Shown: positions 47,113 to 56,081 of the stretch, piece after piece
Layout: each line of letters opens with the position of its first letter
Position numbering within the stretch: the first letter of the stretch is position 1
Assembly: GCF_004358445.1 (NCBI RefSeq)
Contig: NZ_CP037951.1
Span: 2,591,501 to 2,655,500 of the forward strand
Direction: 5' to 3'
Length of the DNA: 64,000 nt
From: Parashewanella tropica
GTDB taxonomy: Bacteria; Pseudomonadota; Gammaproteobacteria; Enterobacterales; Shewanellaceae
Position numbers and translations under genes: made by a program
The notes under the pieces: generated by a model
What the model was told of the DNA's origin: nothing
Database searches by the model: none
What the model saw: only the letters and a program-made list of their open reading frames with translations

Positions 47113-48000
47113 CTAAATTTCTAGTGCTTTGGAAGCTATTTTTGCTTTTTTTCCCGTTTTTTTATTAGGCATTAAAGATTCTAAATATTTGAAGAAGTCT
47201 ATATTATCCAATAAGCCTAGATATAAAGCAGTTTGCCAATCTCTTACGCTATTTTCATCTACAAATTTTTCTTCTTTTCTCGATTGTAATACCATCCGTA
47301 AATTGAATTTTTTTGCTTCACAACTATTTATTAAATCAATTACTGTTTCCTTACAGTACAGCTCAATCCTACTTTTAACTTTTAGAGTTTTAATATGACT
47401 TACCAATCTGTTTTCATCATCCTCTTCAATATTGGAATTAACACAAAAAATAACTTCAAAGTCATATTTATTAGTTGATTTTACAAAAGTAACATTAATT
47501 TTCAAACTAACTTTCTCTAGTAAATCGGAATATATTGGACTAATAAAAAGACATTGCTTATTAGCATCATCAAAATATTTTTCGCCTTTTATCGGAGCAC
47601 ATCCTCTGCATTGTGGAACTAAATTATTAGGTAAAATAGAGTATTCTGGCCATGTTGACTTCGGAATAAAATGGTCAAGTGTTAACGGCCTCAATGGCAT
47701 GCCGCAATACGGACAGTCTTTTAACTCATGCTTATTTCTTCTTTTAATTATTTCTTCATTAAGTTTTTTAGGCGCATGCTCATAAAAATCAATTAATAAT
47801 TCCTTATCTTCATCGCAAGGAAAAACGGTATCTGCCGGACATTCTTCAAACTTGGTAATTTCAGAATCATATCCTTTATACCTTTTTGTGATATCAGGTT
47901 TAATGAATTTTAACGAAGATACTTCTTTTTTTCTGCTCGATATAGCAAGCTCTAGCCAACCTAAATCATCAGGGTGCTTTAATGCTTTTAAATATTTCAT
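47113..48000 (-). CDS. ptuB: HNH endonuclease, Septu PtuB-like
   Basis: 295 aa. HNH core with a zinc knuckle: Cys96-x2-Cys99, LTLDHFIPKS (Asp109-His110), LPNN and Cys131-x2-Cys134. It overlaps the stop of the ATPase gene by one base (TAATG). ATPase followed by HNH nuclease is the layout of the Septu defence pair and of the retron-linked PtuAB effectors. No reverse transcriptase gene is in the neighbourhood, so a retron is not indicated. Confidence 0.75.
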   Translation of the reverse strand: MKYLKALKHPDDLGWLELAISSRKKEVSSLKFIKPDITKRYKGYDSEITKFEECPADTVFPCDEDKELLIDFYEHAPKKLNEEIIKRRNKHELKDCPYCGMPLRPLTLDHFIPKSTWPEYSILPNNLVPQCRGCAPIKGEKYFDDANKQCLFISPIYSDLLEKVSLKINVTFVKSTNKYDFEVIFCVNSNIEEDDENRLVSHIKTLKVKSRIELYCKETVIDLINSCEAKKFNLRMVLQSRKEEKFVDENSVRDWQTALYLGLLDNIDFFKYLESLMPNKKTGKKAKIASKALEI

Positions 48001-49682
48001 TATTCTTTAGTCAACTCGATCTTTTCTTCATTGTCTTCAGTAGCTTTCGAGGCTAAGTAGATCAGAGCAGAATCGCCAAGATCTCCTCCGTGCTTTTGTA
48101 TCACTTTTTCTATACTTTTTGTTGACTTAACTAATTTATCTAAATCATCTTCGAATGGCTTATCGGTAATAGAATCATCAAATACTTCTTTGGAAATTTT
48201 TTCTAAAGAAGCACCATAAGTTTCAAAGCTAGGTGGAGAAACAATTGTTTTACCATTAGTTTTTCTTAATATTCTAATACTGTTTTTTTCAATTTCTCTA
48301 GCTAAAACTGAAGAGTGGCTTGCAATAAGAGCATACGATGAGGTTTCTTTTAATAAGCGTCTTAACATTTCTATAAGCCCAATTTCCATACTAGGATGTA
48401 AATATAACTCAGGCTCATCTAATATTATTAAACTTTCCTCTTTTATTTCGGAGACAATTGAAGGGATCATATACGAGTATATCAGTTGACCGGAACTGAG
48501 TTCAACTTGCTCGCCTCTCAAGTAAAACCTTATACCTTTGACATAATTTATAGGGTGTTTAAAATTCTTTGGGTTAATTTTTGAATCAGCGTTGAGAGTA
48601 ATCTCACTTTCATTCTTACTTATAAGCCTGATTTCATCGAAATCAATCGAAAGCTTGAGGGTACTAAATAGTGTTTTTAGTCGATTATTAGTATCCCACC
48701 AGTTGTTTTCATTATCATACGAAAGAATATTTTCAATTGATTTAGCGGATAGCTCATTAGGCAAATTTAAATCAAAGCTTCCACCTTCATTTCTGAAGCC
48801 GATATAGGCGTACTCATTAATCGCAAGCAATTTTCTTTTCTTACTTTTATCATTCTTTTTAGTTTTCTTTTTGCGCTTTTTATCAAGCAGCTCTAGAATT
48901 TGAGTTTTTGTGTAAAAATTTTCGAATGGAGAGAAAGCTATAACGAGTAATTTATGAAAAAATGGCCACTTACTAGGTTCATTACCAAAGCCAGAGATTA
49001 TCTCTGTTATATGCCTTAATATATGCGTTTTACCCACTCCATTTTTACCTATTAACAAGTTAATACGAGATTCACCTATTTTCCGTTTTGCATCAAATGA
49101 AAAATCAACAGGCTCAAATGTTTCGGGCAAAGAATCTATTTCAATAGAGAAATTATGCTCTGGCTCATAACGACCTCTAGCTATAGCATACCCTTTCTTG
49201 TAGATTGCAAGTTTTGCAGAACTATCTCTCATAATGGTGAAAGAGAAACCTTCCCATTGAGAAATTTCTTCATAATTGGATGAGTTAAAACTTAAATCAC
49301 AAAGTACGGATAAATAATCATCTACTGACTCTTCTGAGTCAAAATATGCTTGGATTTTTCGGTAGTAATCTAAATCCGTACCTAATGATACGAACCTTTC
49401 AGGCTCTAGAATATCTGTAATTTCTATTAACGATTTACTGTCGGTTTTTGTTCCATTTTCCTCAAAATATTTTGACGTATCATCATGGTCTTTTGTTAAG
49501 AGCTTGATACGGCCAAGAGTGATGTGTGACTCTTGATTTTCTCTCACGGCATAAATATCGAAGGTTACAGTGTAACCAAAGTCATCCCAAGGAGATGAAT
49601 AGTAGGTACCTACATTATCTAATCTTAAAAAGATGCCTGTAATATCTTCATAAATAGGGCTTGTTGAATAATAAACTTTCAT
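48000..49682 (-). CDS. ptuA: AAA/ABC-type ATPase, Septu PtuA-like
   Basis: 560 aa. Walker A GKNGVGKT at residues 212-219 after a long N-terminal sensor-like region; ABC-like signature SSGQL and Walker B LIILDEPELYLHP near residues 395-425; switch His in LIASHSS. A lysine-rich insertion lies near residue 265-285. Belongs to the overcoming-lysogeny/RecF-like ATPases that partner with HNH nucleases. Begins 12 bases after hsdR, so it is transcribed with the type I system. Confidence 0.75.
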   Translation of the reverse strand: MKVYYSTSPIYEDITGIFLRLDNVGTYYSSPWDDFGYTVTFDIYAVRENQESHITLGRIKLLTKDHDDTSKYFEENGTKTDSKSLIEITDILEPERFVSLGTDLDYYRKIQAYFDSEESVDDYLSVLCDLSFNSSNYEEISQWEGFSFTIMRDSSAKLAIYKKGYAIARGRYEPEHNFSIEIDSLPETFEPVDFSFDAKRKIGESRINLLIGKNGVGKTHILRHITEIISGFGNEPSKWPFFHKLLVIAFSPFENFYTKTQILELLDKKRKKKTKKNDKSKKRKLLAINEYAYIGFRNEGGSFDLNLPNELSAKSIENILSYDNENNWWDTNNRLKTLFSTLKLSIDFDEIRLISKNESEITLNADSKINPKNFKHPINYVKGIRFYLRGEQVELSSGQLIYSYMIPSIVSEIKEESLIILDEPELYLHPSMEIGLIEMLRRLLKETSSYALIASHSSVLAREIEKNSIRILRKTNGKTIVSPPSFETYGASLEKISKEVFDDSITDKPFEDDLDKLVKSTKSIEKVIQKHGGDLGDSALIYLASKATEDNEEKIELTKE

Positions 49683-49694
49683 ATTTACCTTTGG

Positions 49695-52600
49695 CTATTC
49701 GCCAACTGCTTGTGCTTCCAAACGTTTAATACGGTTTCTCAAATCCATTGCCACACTATCATCAAATAAACCAAATACACCTTCAAAATGGATATCCGAA
49801 AATGGGGGTTTTGCCAACATCGCAGGACTCATTACGCCGTTCTGAGTTAAAAAATCGATGATGGTATTTACAAAGCGAATTTGCTGGCTGTTAAATCTAG
49901 CTTCGTCTAAATAGTCGGCAAAGGCTTCTTTAGCAGCACCTCGGTCTAAACCAACTAACTCACGTATAAATACGCCGAGAGACTTGTCAGGATGGATGGT
50001 TGATTGATACGTTTCCATATCAGCGATACCGCTTGCCTCAAATAGTTTATTATCTAACTCTTCCAAATCTAACTTAGTGATTGGTTGATTACGTTTAATA
50101 CGCTGAATGGTTAAATTGTGTTGATTTTCTCTTATGTAAGACTCAACTTTCTTGCGATATAACTCTAAACCATCATCTTGCCCAAACTCATATACGCCTT
50201 CGTTTTCAATCACATCGACCACTTCATCTTGGAAGTTGGTGTAAACAACACCGGTGCTTTCTTTTTCAATAAAGCGCATTAATAAACGAAGCTTACGGCG
50301 AGTTTGCTCTAATTCTTCGAGTGTTAAATCAGTCCAGAAATTTGCTGACTGAATATACTGTAGCCACTCTAGTTGTTCACCGACAGCTGGTACACTTGCT
50401 TTACTCTCAAGCTTCGCCGCTATTTGATTGAGTTTATCTCGATAGAAGTCAGTGATACCTGTTTTCTCGGTTAACGCTAGCTGCATAGTTAAAATCATGT
50501 GATCAAAACGCAGCGCTAACTCTTCTTCTTTTTCATTAGGCTCTAAAGGTTCTGCCTCTGTAGGTAAAGCTGCGACTTGTTTTTCAAGTTCAGCTAAATG
50601 TTCGGTAGTTAAGTTAAGCCACTTATCAACTTGCTGGTATTTTTCGATAACTTGTCGATTTGGACGAACAATAAAGTTGTCCAAGTTCATTCCAGCGACA
50701 CGATTATGCAGTGTTTTTATCAAGTAGCGCTGATATTGGGCGCCGTAAGTACCGAATTGCTCGTTATCAATTAACTGCTGTGATAGTGTTAATCGCTTTT
50801 CAAATATCGCTTGAGACAGCGATTTAGCCCCATTGTCTTTGGCTCCATCAGGATTCATTTCGAAGTATTCAAAGTTCTTACAGCAATCAAATACTTTAAA
50901 GAACAGCTTATTATCTTCAGGACCAAAAAGATCTTCACATAAACGAGTACCACGGCCCAGCATTTGAAGAAACTTAACTTTTGATTTAATTACTTTGAAG
51001 AACATCAAATTAACTACTTCAGGAACATCAATACCGGTATCGAGCATATCTACCGACACAGCGATAGTAAGTGGAATATTTGGATCTGAAGGTTTTTTTT
51101 CGCCTTTAAACTCTTCAATTAGCGAGTCAGCATATGTTTCTTTATAAGTGATCACTCGGGCAAACTTGCCTTTGTACTTTCGATAATTGGCATCAAAACG
51201 TTCAACGATAAAGTCAGCATGATCATTGTTGGCCGCAAAAATAATGGTTTTACCTAATCTATCGCCACCGGCTACCTTAACTCCTCGCTCCATCAGCACT
51301 TCTAACGCTTTATCTACCGTATCTTTGTTAAACAAAAATTTATTTACTTCTGATGGCAAAACTTCGTCTTTGCCTTCAAGTTGTTCTTTGCTTTCCCACT
51401 CTTCTTTTTCAGCATCAGAGAGCTCAGCGTACTTAATACCCTTGCGAACAAAACCTAAATCAACTTTCACATCTTTTGGTGGTACTAGGAACTTGTCGTC
51501 AATAGCTTCTTTTAATTCGTATGCGTAGGTAGGGTTGCCCTCTGGTTGTTCAAAAATATCAAAGGTATTTTTGTCAATATCACGTTTAGGCGTTGCGGTT
51601 AACCCAAGCAACAAGGCATCAAAATAATCAAATATGTAGCGATACTTTTTATAAACACTACGGTGCGCTTCATCAACTATCACCAAATCAAAATGACCAA
51701 CACCAAATAAACGACTATCAGGCGCAGCACTCAAGAGATTCATCATGGTTGGGTAAGTAGACAGATACAGCCTACCTTTTAATGCACTTGTGCCACTCGA
51801 TAATATTTCTGGTGATGATTTAGGTAGTAACTTAGAAAATTCTTTTTTAGCCTGGTTTACTAACGCATTACGATCGGCCAAAAACAAAATGTTCTTAACC
51901 CAACCAGCACGCATTAAAATATCAACAAGGGCAATCGTAGTCCGGGTTTTACCAGTACCTGTAGCCATGACTAATAGCGATTTACGCTGTTTTCCATCGT
52001 CAAATTGCTCACATACCGATTTAATCGCTAAGCGCTGATAAGGCCGACCTTTACCTGCAATATTAGTATCAAGCTCTACTGTATTTAATGCTTTGGCTAA
52101 GGTGCGTCTATCAATTAAACGCTGCATTTCATCTTGGTTTAAGAATCCTTGTACTGAGCGTTCAGCGTAGTTTTCGTCATCCCAAAAATAGATATCGTAA
52201 CCATTGGTGTAATAAATCAACGGACGTTGGCCGCCAAACTGAGGGGCATTCTCCAAACAATCAGCATAGAGCTCAGCTTGGCGCTTACCTTCTTTGGCGT
52301 TAATTGTGGTGCGCTTTGCTTCAACAACCGCTAACGGTTTACCGTCTTTACCCCATAAAACGTAATCAACAAAACCATTACCTTTTGGGTTTTGTTTTGA
52401 AATCGGCATACCACTAACAGGAAACTCTTTTACATTGGCAGCATCTAGGTTCCAGCCCATTTCTTTTAGGTACTGATCAATGATGAAAGTGCGAGTTTCC
52501 GCTTCGTTGTAATCGTGCGGATCTTTTTCACTTTCAGCTGCTTTGGCATTTTGTGCTTTTTGTTCAGATAACTGTTGCTGTAGTGCCTTTAGTTGATTTT

Positions 52601-53156
52601 TAAGATCTTGGTTTTGTTCTCGCTCTTTATCGAGTTTTTCTTGATGTTTGTCATCACGCTCAGAAAGCTGCTTTTGTAATTCTTTTAACTTCTTGGCACT
52701 GCTTAATACCAAGTTAGCGTCAATTTGAATGGTTTTAGGTAAATTAGCTAAGTCGAATATTTGATTAGTCGCTGGCTTAGTTGCTGTATAAGTGCGATAA
52801 AACCAATACAGAATATGATGCAGCTCTTTTAGGCTTTGCGTTGATTCGGTTGGTGATACTTTACGCTCGCTATGTACCGCGTTATTACCGGCTTTTTGTA
52901 CCGCCTTAATTTTGGGGAAGATATTGCTGCCCAGCGAGTTTTTAAATTCTCGCTGGTTAATCAATGTATTTAAAGTGGTATCGTATTTAGGCTTTTCTAA
53001 CCAATTGTCGAACTCGTACATCCACTGCACTAATCGCTCTAGTGTATAACGGCTGTAAAAACAGCTAGAACGAGGATCAGAGTTAACGGCAGCCTCGGCT
53101 TGCTTAGCGTGTTCTTGTAACTTCGGCCATTCAGTTAAAAAGTTGAAGTTCGACAT
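49695..53156 (-). CDS. hsdR: Type I restriction enzyme, R subunit
   Basis: 1153 aa. DUF4145-like N-terminal helical domain (1-125), coiled coil (150-215), PD-(D/E)XK nuclease at about 260-285 (FVDYVLWG..AVVEAKR), SF2 motor with Walker A MATGTGKTRT (about 398), DEAH box VIVDEAHRS, and motif VI LQMLGRGTRL. Translocates DNA and cuts unmodified targets as part of HsdR2M2S. Frame intact. Gap to hsdS is 48 bases. Confidence 0.95.
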   Translation of the reverse strand: MSNFNFLTEWPKLQEHAKQAEAAVNSDPRSSCFYSRYTLERLVQWMYEFDNWLEKPKYDTTLNTLINQREFKNSLGSNIFPKIKAVQKAGNNAVHSERKVSPTESTQSLKELHHILYWFYRTYTATKPATNQIFDLANLPKTIQIDANLVLSSAKKLKELQKQLSERDDKHQEKLDKEREQNQDLKNQLKALQQQLSEQKAQNAKAAESEKDPHDYNEAETRTFIIDQYLKEMGWNLDAANVKEFPVSGMPISKQNPKGNGFVDYVLWGKDGKPLAVVEAKRTTINAKEGKRQAELYADCLENAPQFGGQRPLIYYTNGYDIYFWDDENYAERSVQGFLNQDEMQRLIDRRTLAKALNTVELDTNIAGKGRPYQRLAIKSVCEQFDDGKQRKSLLVMATGTGKTRTTIALVDILMRAGWVKNILFLADRNALVNQAKKEFSKLLPKSSPEILSSGTSALKGRLYLSTYPTMMNLLSAAPDSRLFGVGHFDLVIVDEAHRSVYKKYRYIFDYFDALLLGLTATPKRDIDKNTFDIFEQPEGNPTYAYELKEAIDDKFLVPPKDVKVDLGFVRKGIKYAELSDAEKEEWESKEQLEGKDEVLPSEVNKFLFNKDTVDKALEVLMERGVKVAGGDRLGKTIIFAANNDHADFIVERFDANYRKYKGKFARVITYKETYADSLIEEFKGEKKPSDPNIPLTIAVSVDMLDTGIDVPEVVNLMFFKVIKSKVKFLQMLGRGTRLCEDLFGPEDNKLFFKVFDCCKNFEYFEMNPDGAKDNGAKSLSQAIFEKRLTLSQQLIDNEQFGTYGAQYQRYLIKTLHNRVAGMNLDNFIVRPNRQVIEKYQQVDKWLNLTTEHLAELEKQVAALPTEAEPLEPNEKEEELALRFDHMILTMQLALTEKTGITDFYRDKLNQIAAKLESKASVPAVGEQLEWLQYIQSANFWTDLTLEELEQTRRKLRLLMRFIEKESTGVVYTNFQDEVVDVIENEGVYEFGQDDGLELYRKKVESYIRENQHNLTIQRIKRNQPITKLDLEELDNKLFEASGIADMETYQSTIHPDKSLGVFIRELVGLDRGAAKEAFADYLDEARFNSQQIRFVNTIIDFLTQNGVMSPAMLAKPPFSDIHFEGVFGLFDDSVAMDLRNRIKRLEAQAVGE

Positions 53157-53204
53157 TGCTATTCCTTTAATAAAGTCCTTTGCTTAGCTTTGAGGTTGAT
53201 GACG

Positions 53205-54416
53205 CTAAGCCACATCCTTTAAATTAAGTTCGCCTTTAAATGCTTTTTGCATCAGAGAGTTAAAGTTTTCGATCGCAAAACTAAGTCTATTTAAAGCAAG
53301 TGATTTTAAGGCGTCAATATCTGATAACCTTTCCACAAACTCTTTTTGTAGCTCTTTAGGAGGAACCGGAATATCAACACATTTCAATTTGGTAAGACTT
53401 AAAAAGGTTCTGACTGTATCTGTAATCTCTTTATTAATTTGTCTTTGTACAAAATCACTATTGAGTGCATTAGCTAAGTAAATTGGTTCAACTAGCTCAA
53501 GGTTCGGCGTAATTTTATTGAAATTTTGAGACATAACAGCTTGAGGAAATCCTTTAGGAATAGAGATTGCGTACCCAGAAGCCCCTACTGCAACGACAAC
53601 AACGTCATTCTCTACTAATTTGCTTCTTTTTATTTCGTCAGCTTTTTCTTGGCTTATGTATTTTACCTTATCAAGATTCACACTTCCTTTTGTAACATTC
53701 ATTCCCCGTAAAACCAATACTCCATCTTCAACATAATGCTTTGACGTTAAAGATGAACCAAATGGACCACTCGATAAAGCGTGCTTACTATTTGCGGCGA
53801 GTTTTTCTAGCTTGGTTAGTGGAAAATCTTTGCCTACAAACATATCTAAAAACACAGATTGAACGAGGGTATTAAGCTCTTGTTCCATTTGTAGGCATTG
53901 TCCACGCAAGGTATCGGCTTTTTCTAATACTTCCGCAATTTTCTTTTGCGTAGTTAATGGTGGAAGTGAAATTTCTAAATTTTTAATTTGACCTAGACTC
54001 AAATTTGAAATCGTTGCTGTTACTTTTTTACCAGCTATTTGGCTCATAGCATCCTGAGTTTGAAGCCAGAAGTATAGAAACTTAGGCAACAACTTATTTT
54101 GGTCGAACCTTAAAATTGCGAGAGCTTGATTACAGTTACACTCTGGAAAATCATCCGGAACAATTGCTACCTTTCCTATAGTACCAGCAATGGTAATTAG
54201 AAAATCACCTGCTCTAATCGCTGACCTTTTTAGCGTTTTATGAGCCTCTTCATCAATATAAAGGCACTTTTCCAGTGTCAGACCATCATTTGTAATATCT
54301 TGGATTCTCAAAAATGGAACACCTGAATCACTAAAGTTTAACCCTACGGATGTTGGGGTTGTTCCTTTCGTTACAACACTGCATAAGTTACCGAGAATTA
54401 CTTTTTCCCAACTCAC
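53205..54416 (-). CDS. hsdS: Type I restriction-modification specificity subunit
   Basis: 403 aa with two target recognition domains (about 1-150 and 195-345), each followed by a helical conserved region: PPLTTQKKIAEVLEKADTLR and PPKELQKEFVERLSDIDALK. This predicts a bipartite recognition sequence, not readable from here. Overlaps the hsdM stop by four bases. Confidence 0.95.
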   Translation of the reverse strand: MSWEKVILGNLCSVVTKGTTPTSVGLNFSDSGVPFLRIQDITNDGLTLEKCLYIDEEAHKTLKRSAIRAGDFLITIAGTIGKVAIVPDDFPECNCNQALAILRFDQNKLLPKFLYFWLQTQDAMSQIAGKKVTATISNLSLGQIKNLEISLPPLTTQKKIAEVLEKADTLRGQCLQMEQELNTLVQSVFLDMFVGKDFPLTKLEKLAANSKHALSSGPFGSSLTSKHYVEDGVLVLRGMNVTKGSVNLDKVKYISQEKADEIKRSKLVENDVVVVAVGASGYAISIPKGFPQAVMSQNFNKITPNLELVEPIYLANALNSDFVQRQINKEITDTVRTFLSLTKLKCVDIPVPPKELQKEFVERLSDIDALKSLALNRLSFAIENFNSLMQKAFKGELNLKDVA

Positions 54417-56044
54417 AGCATTGCTTCCAAATCAGTAATCACTTTATCCATCGCTTGTTGCAGCTCTTTAATGCGCTTTAAAATAACTTCGGGCTCGTCA
54501 TATTTTACTTCTTCGTAAACCACTTCTTTATAGCGGTTTATTGAAAGGTCGTAATCGTTACTGATAATTTCAGCTACTGGCACATAAAAGCTCTGCTCTG
54601 TACGTTTTCGCTCGCTCTCATTACCTAGCTGTTGCCAACGGTAAAGCACATCGGGAATGTTATTGAGCTTGTGAGTTTCATGTTCGGAAGGTGCTTTGTC
54701 TTCATCTAACAATGAAGTATCAATAGCATCCGCTTCAGTGGTTAATTCCTGATCTTTAATTAAGGGTGTACGTTTATCATCAAGAGAAAAACCATCGGCT
54801 TGCATGTCGTAAAACCACACCTTGTCTGTACCGCCACTGTTGGTTTTGGTGAAGAATAAAATAGCGGTAGATACACCTGCATAAGGCTTAAATACACCTG
54901 ATGGTAGTGATACCACTGCATCTAATTTATGGTCTTCAATAATGGCTTTACGGATTTCTTTGTGAGACTTGGTAGAACCAAATAATACGCCGTCTGGCAC
55001 AATTACAGCTGCTCGACCACCTGGTTGGAGCATGCGTAGGATCAGCGCTAAAAACAGCAACTCGGTTTTCTCTGATGGGCCTTTTTTCTTTTTCTTGTTG
55101 CCGTCTTCATCTACTTCGACTTTGGTAGCTGCTTTCTTAGGTGTTTTGCCTAATGCGGTTAATAAGTCCGGTGAAAGCTCATCGTAAGCAACACTGCCTT
55201 TAAATGGCGGGTTAGCTAAAATAAGTGTGTATTTATCACTGATATTTTGCTCACCGTGATCGCTCAACGAATCTTTGTATTCTACGGTTGGATGTTCAAT
55301 ACCATGTAGCATTAAGTTCATCGCACCAATCCGTAACATGTGTTGGTCAAAGTCGTAAGCACTGAACATTTTGTTATGAAAATGGTAGCTGTTTTCAGGC
55401 TTCATTAGCTCATTTTTAAACTGCTTACGCACATAGTCTTCTGATGCCATTAAAAAGCCGCACGTACCAGAAGCGGGGTCACAAATTATGTCTGACTTAT
55501 TACCATCCAGTTTTGGCTGCATCATTTCCACCATCATTTGAATTATGTGGCGAGGCGTTCGGAATTGGCCGTTAGTACCCGAATTTTGTAACTTCGATAG
55601 CATGTACTCGTATAAATCGCCTTTAGTATCACGATCATCCATATCAATCTTATCGATTAGGTTCACTACCTTATCGAGCACTTGGGCTTTGGGGATCATG
55701 AAGATGGCATCAGTCATGTGCTTAGCAAAGCTGGTATCTTCACCGTTAATGGTTTTAATAAACGGGAATACTTTGTCTTTGACTAAATCAAACATGACCT
55801 GAGGGTCTATGTTTTTAAACTTATTCCAGCGATACTTTTCTTGTTCGCTCGAAAAAATAGGATTAGCGACTTCTGCATCAAGCAACATAGCTTGGCGCTC
55901 ACGAGCTGTATGTATTTCATCCAAACGGCGGATAAAAAGTAGATATGTGAATTGCTCGATAACTGAGATAGGATTGGTAACGCCGCCTGTCCAGAATACT
56001 TCCCAGACTTCATCTACTTGGTTTTTTAATTTACCTGTTAGCAT
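54413..56044 (-). CDS. hsdM: Type I restriction-modification methyltransferase subunit
   Basis: 543 aa. N6-adenine methyltransferase: helical N-terminal domain, SAM motif DPASGTCGF at residues 189-197, catalytic NPPF at 278-281. A lysine-rich insertion (KVEVDEDGNKKKKK) lies near 310. Frame intact. It is preceded, 37 bases upstream, by the GHKL-nuclease gene. Confidence 0.95.
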   Translation of the reverse strand: MLTGKLKNQVDEVWEVFWTGGVTNPISVIEQFTYLLFIRRLDEIHTARERQAMLLDAEVANPIFSSEQEKYRWNKFKNIDPQVMFDLVKDKVFPFIKTINGEDTSFAKHMTDAIFMIPKAQVLDKVVNLIDKIDMDDRDTKGDLYEYMLSKLQNSGTNGQFRTPRHIIQMMVEMMQPKLDGNKSDIICDPASGTCGFLMASEDYVRKQFKNELMKPENSYHFHNKMFSAYDFDQHMLRIGAMNLMLHGIEHPTVEYKDSLSDHGEQNISDKYTLILANPPFKGSVAYDELSPDLLTALGKTPKKAATKVEVDEDGNKKKKKGPSEKTELLFLALILRMLQPGGRAAVIVPDGVLFGSTKSHKEIRKAIIEDHKLDAVVSLPSGVFKPYAGVSTAILFFTKTNSGGTDKVWFYDMQADGFSLDDKRTPLIKDQELTTEADAIDTSLLDEDKAPSEHETHKLNNIPDVLYRWQQLGNESERKRTEQSFYVPVAEIISNDYDLSINRYKEVVYEEVKYDEPEVILKRIKELQQAMDKVITDLEAML

Positions 56045-56081
56045 CTTTAATTTGTCTTAAATTCTTGAATGCAAGTTAGCG

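Noticed and set aside
47113-49682. Retron with PtuAB effectors
   Set aside because: No reverse transcriptase or msr-msd-like structure was seen nearby.
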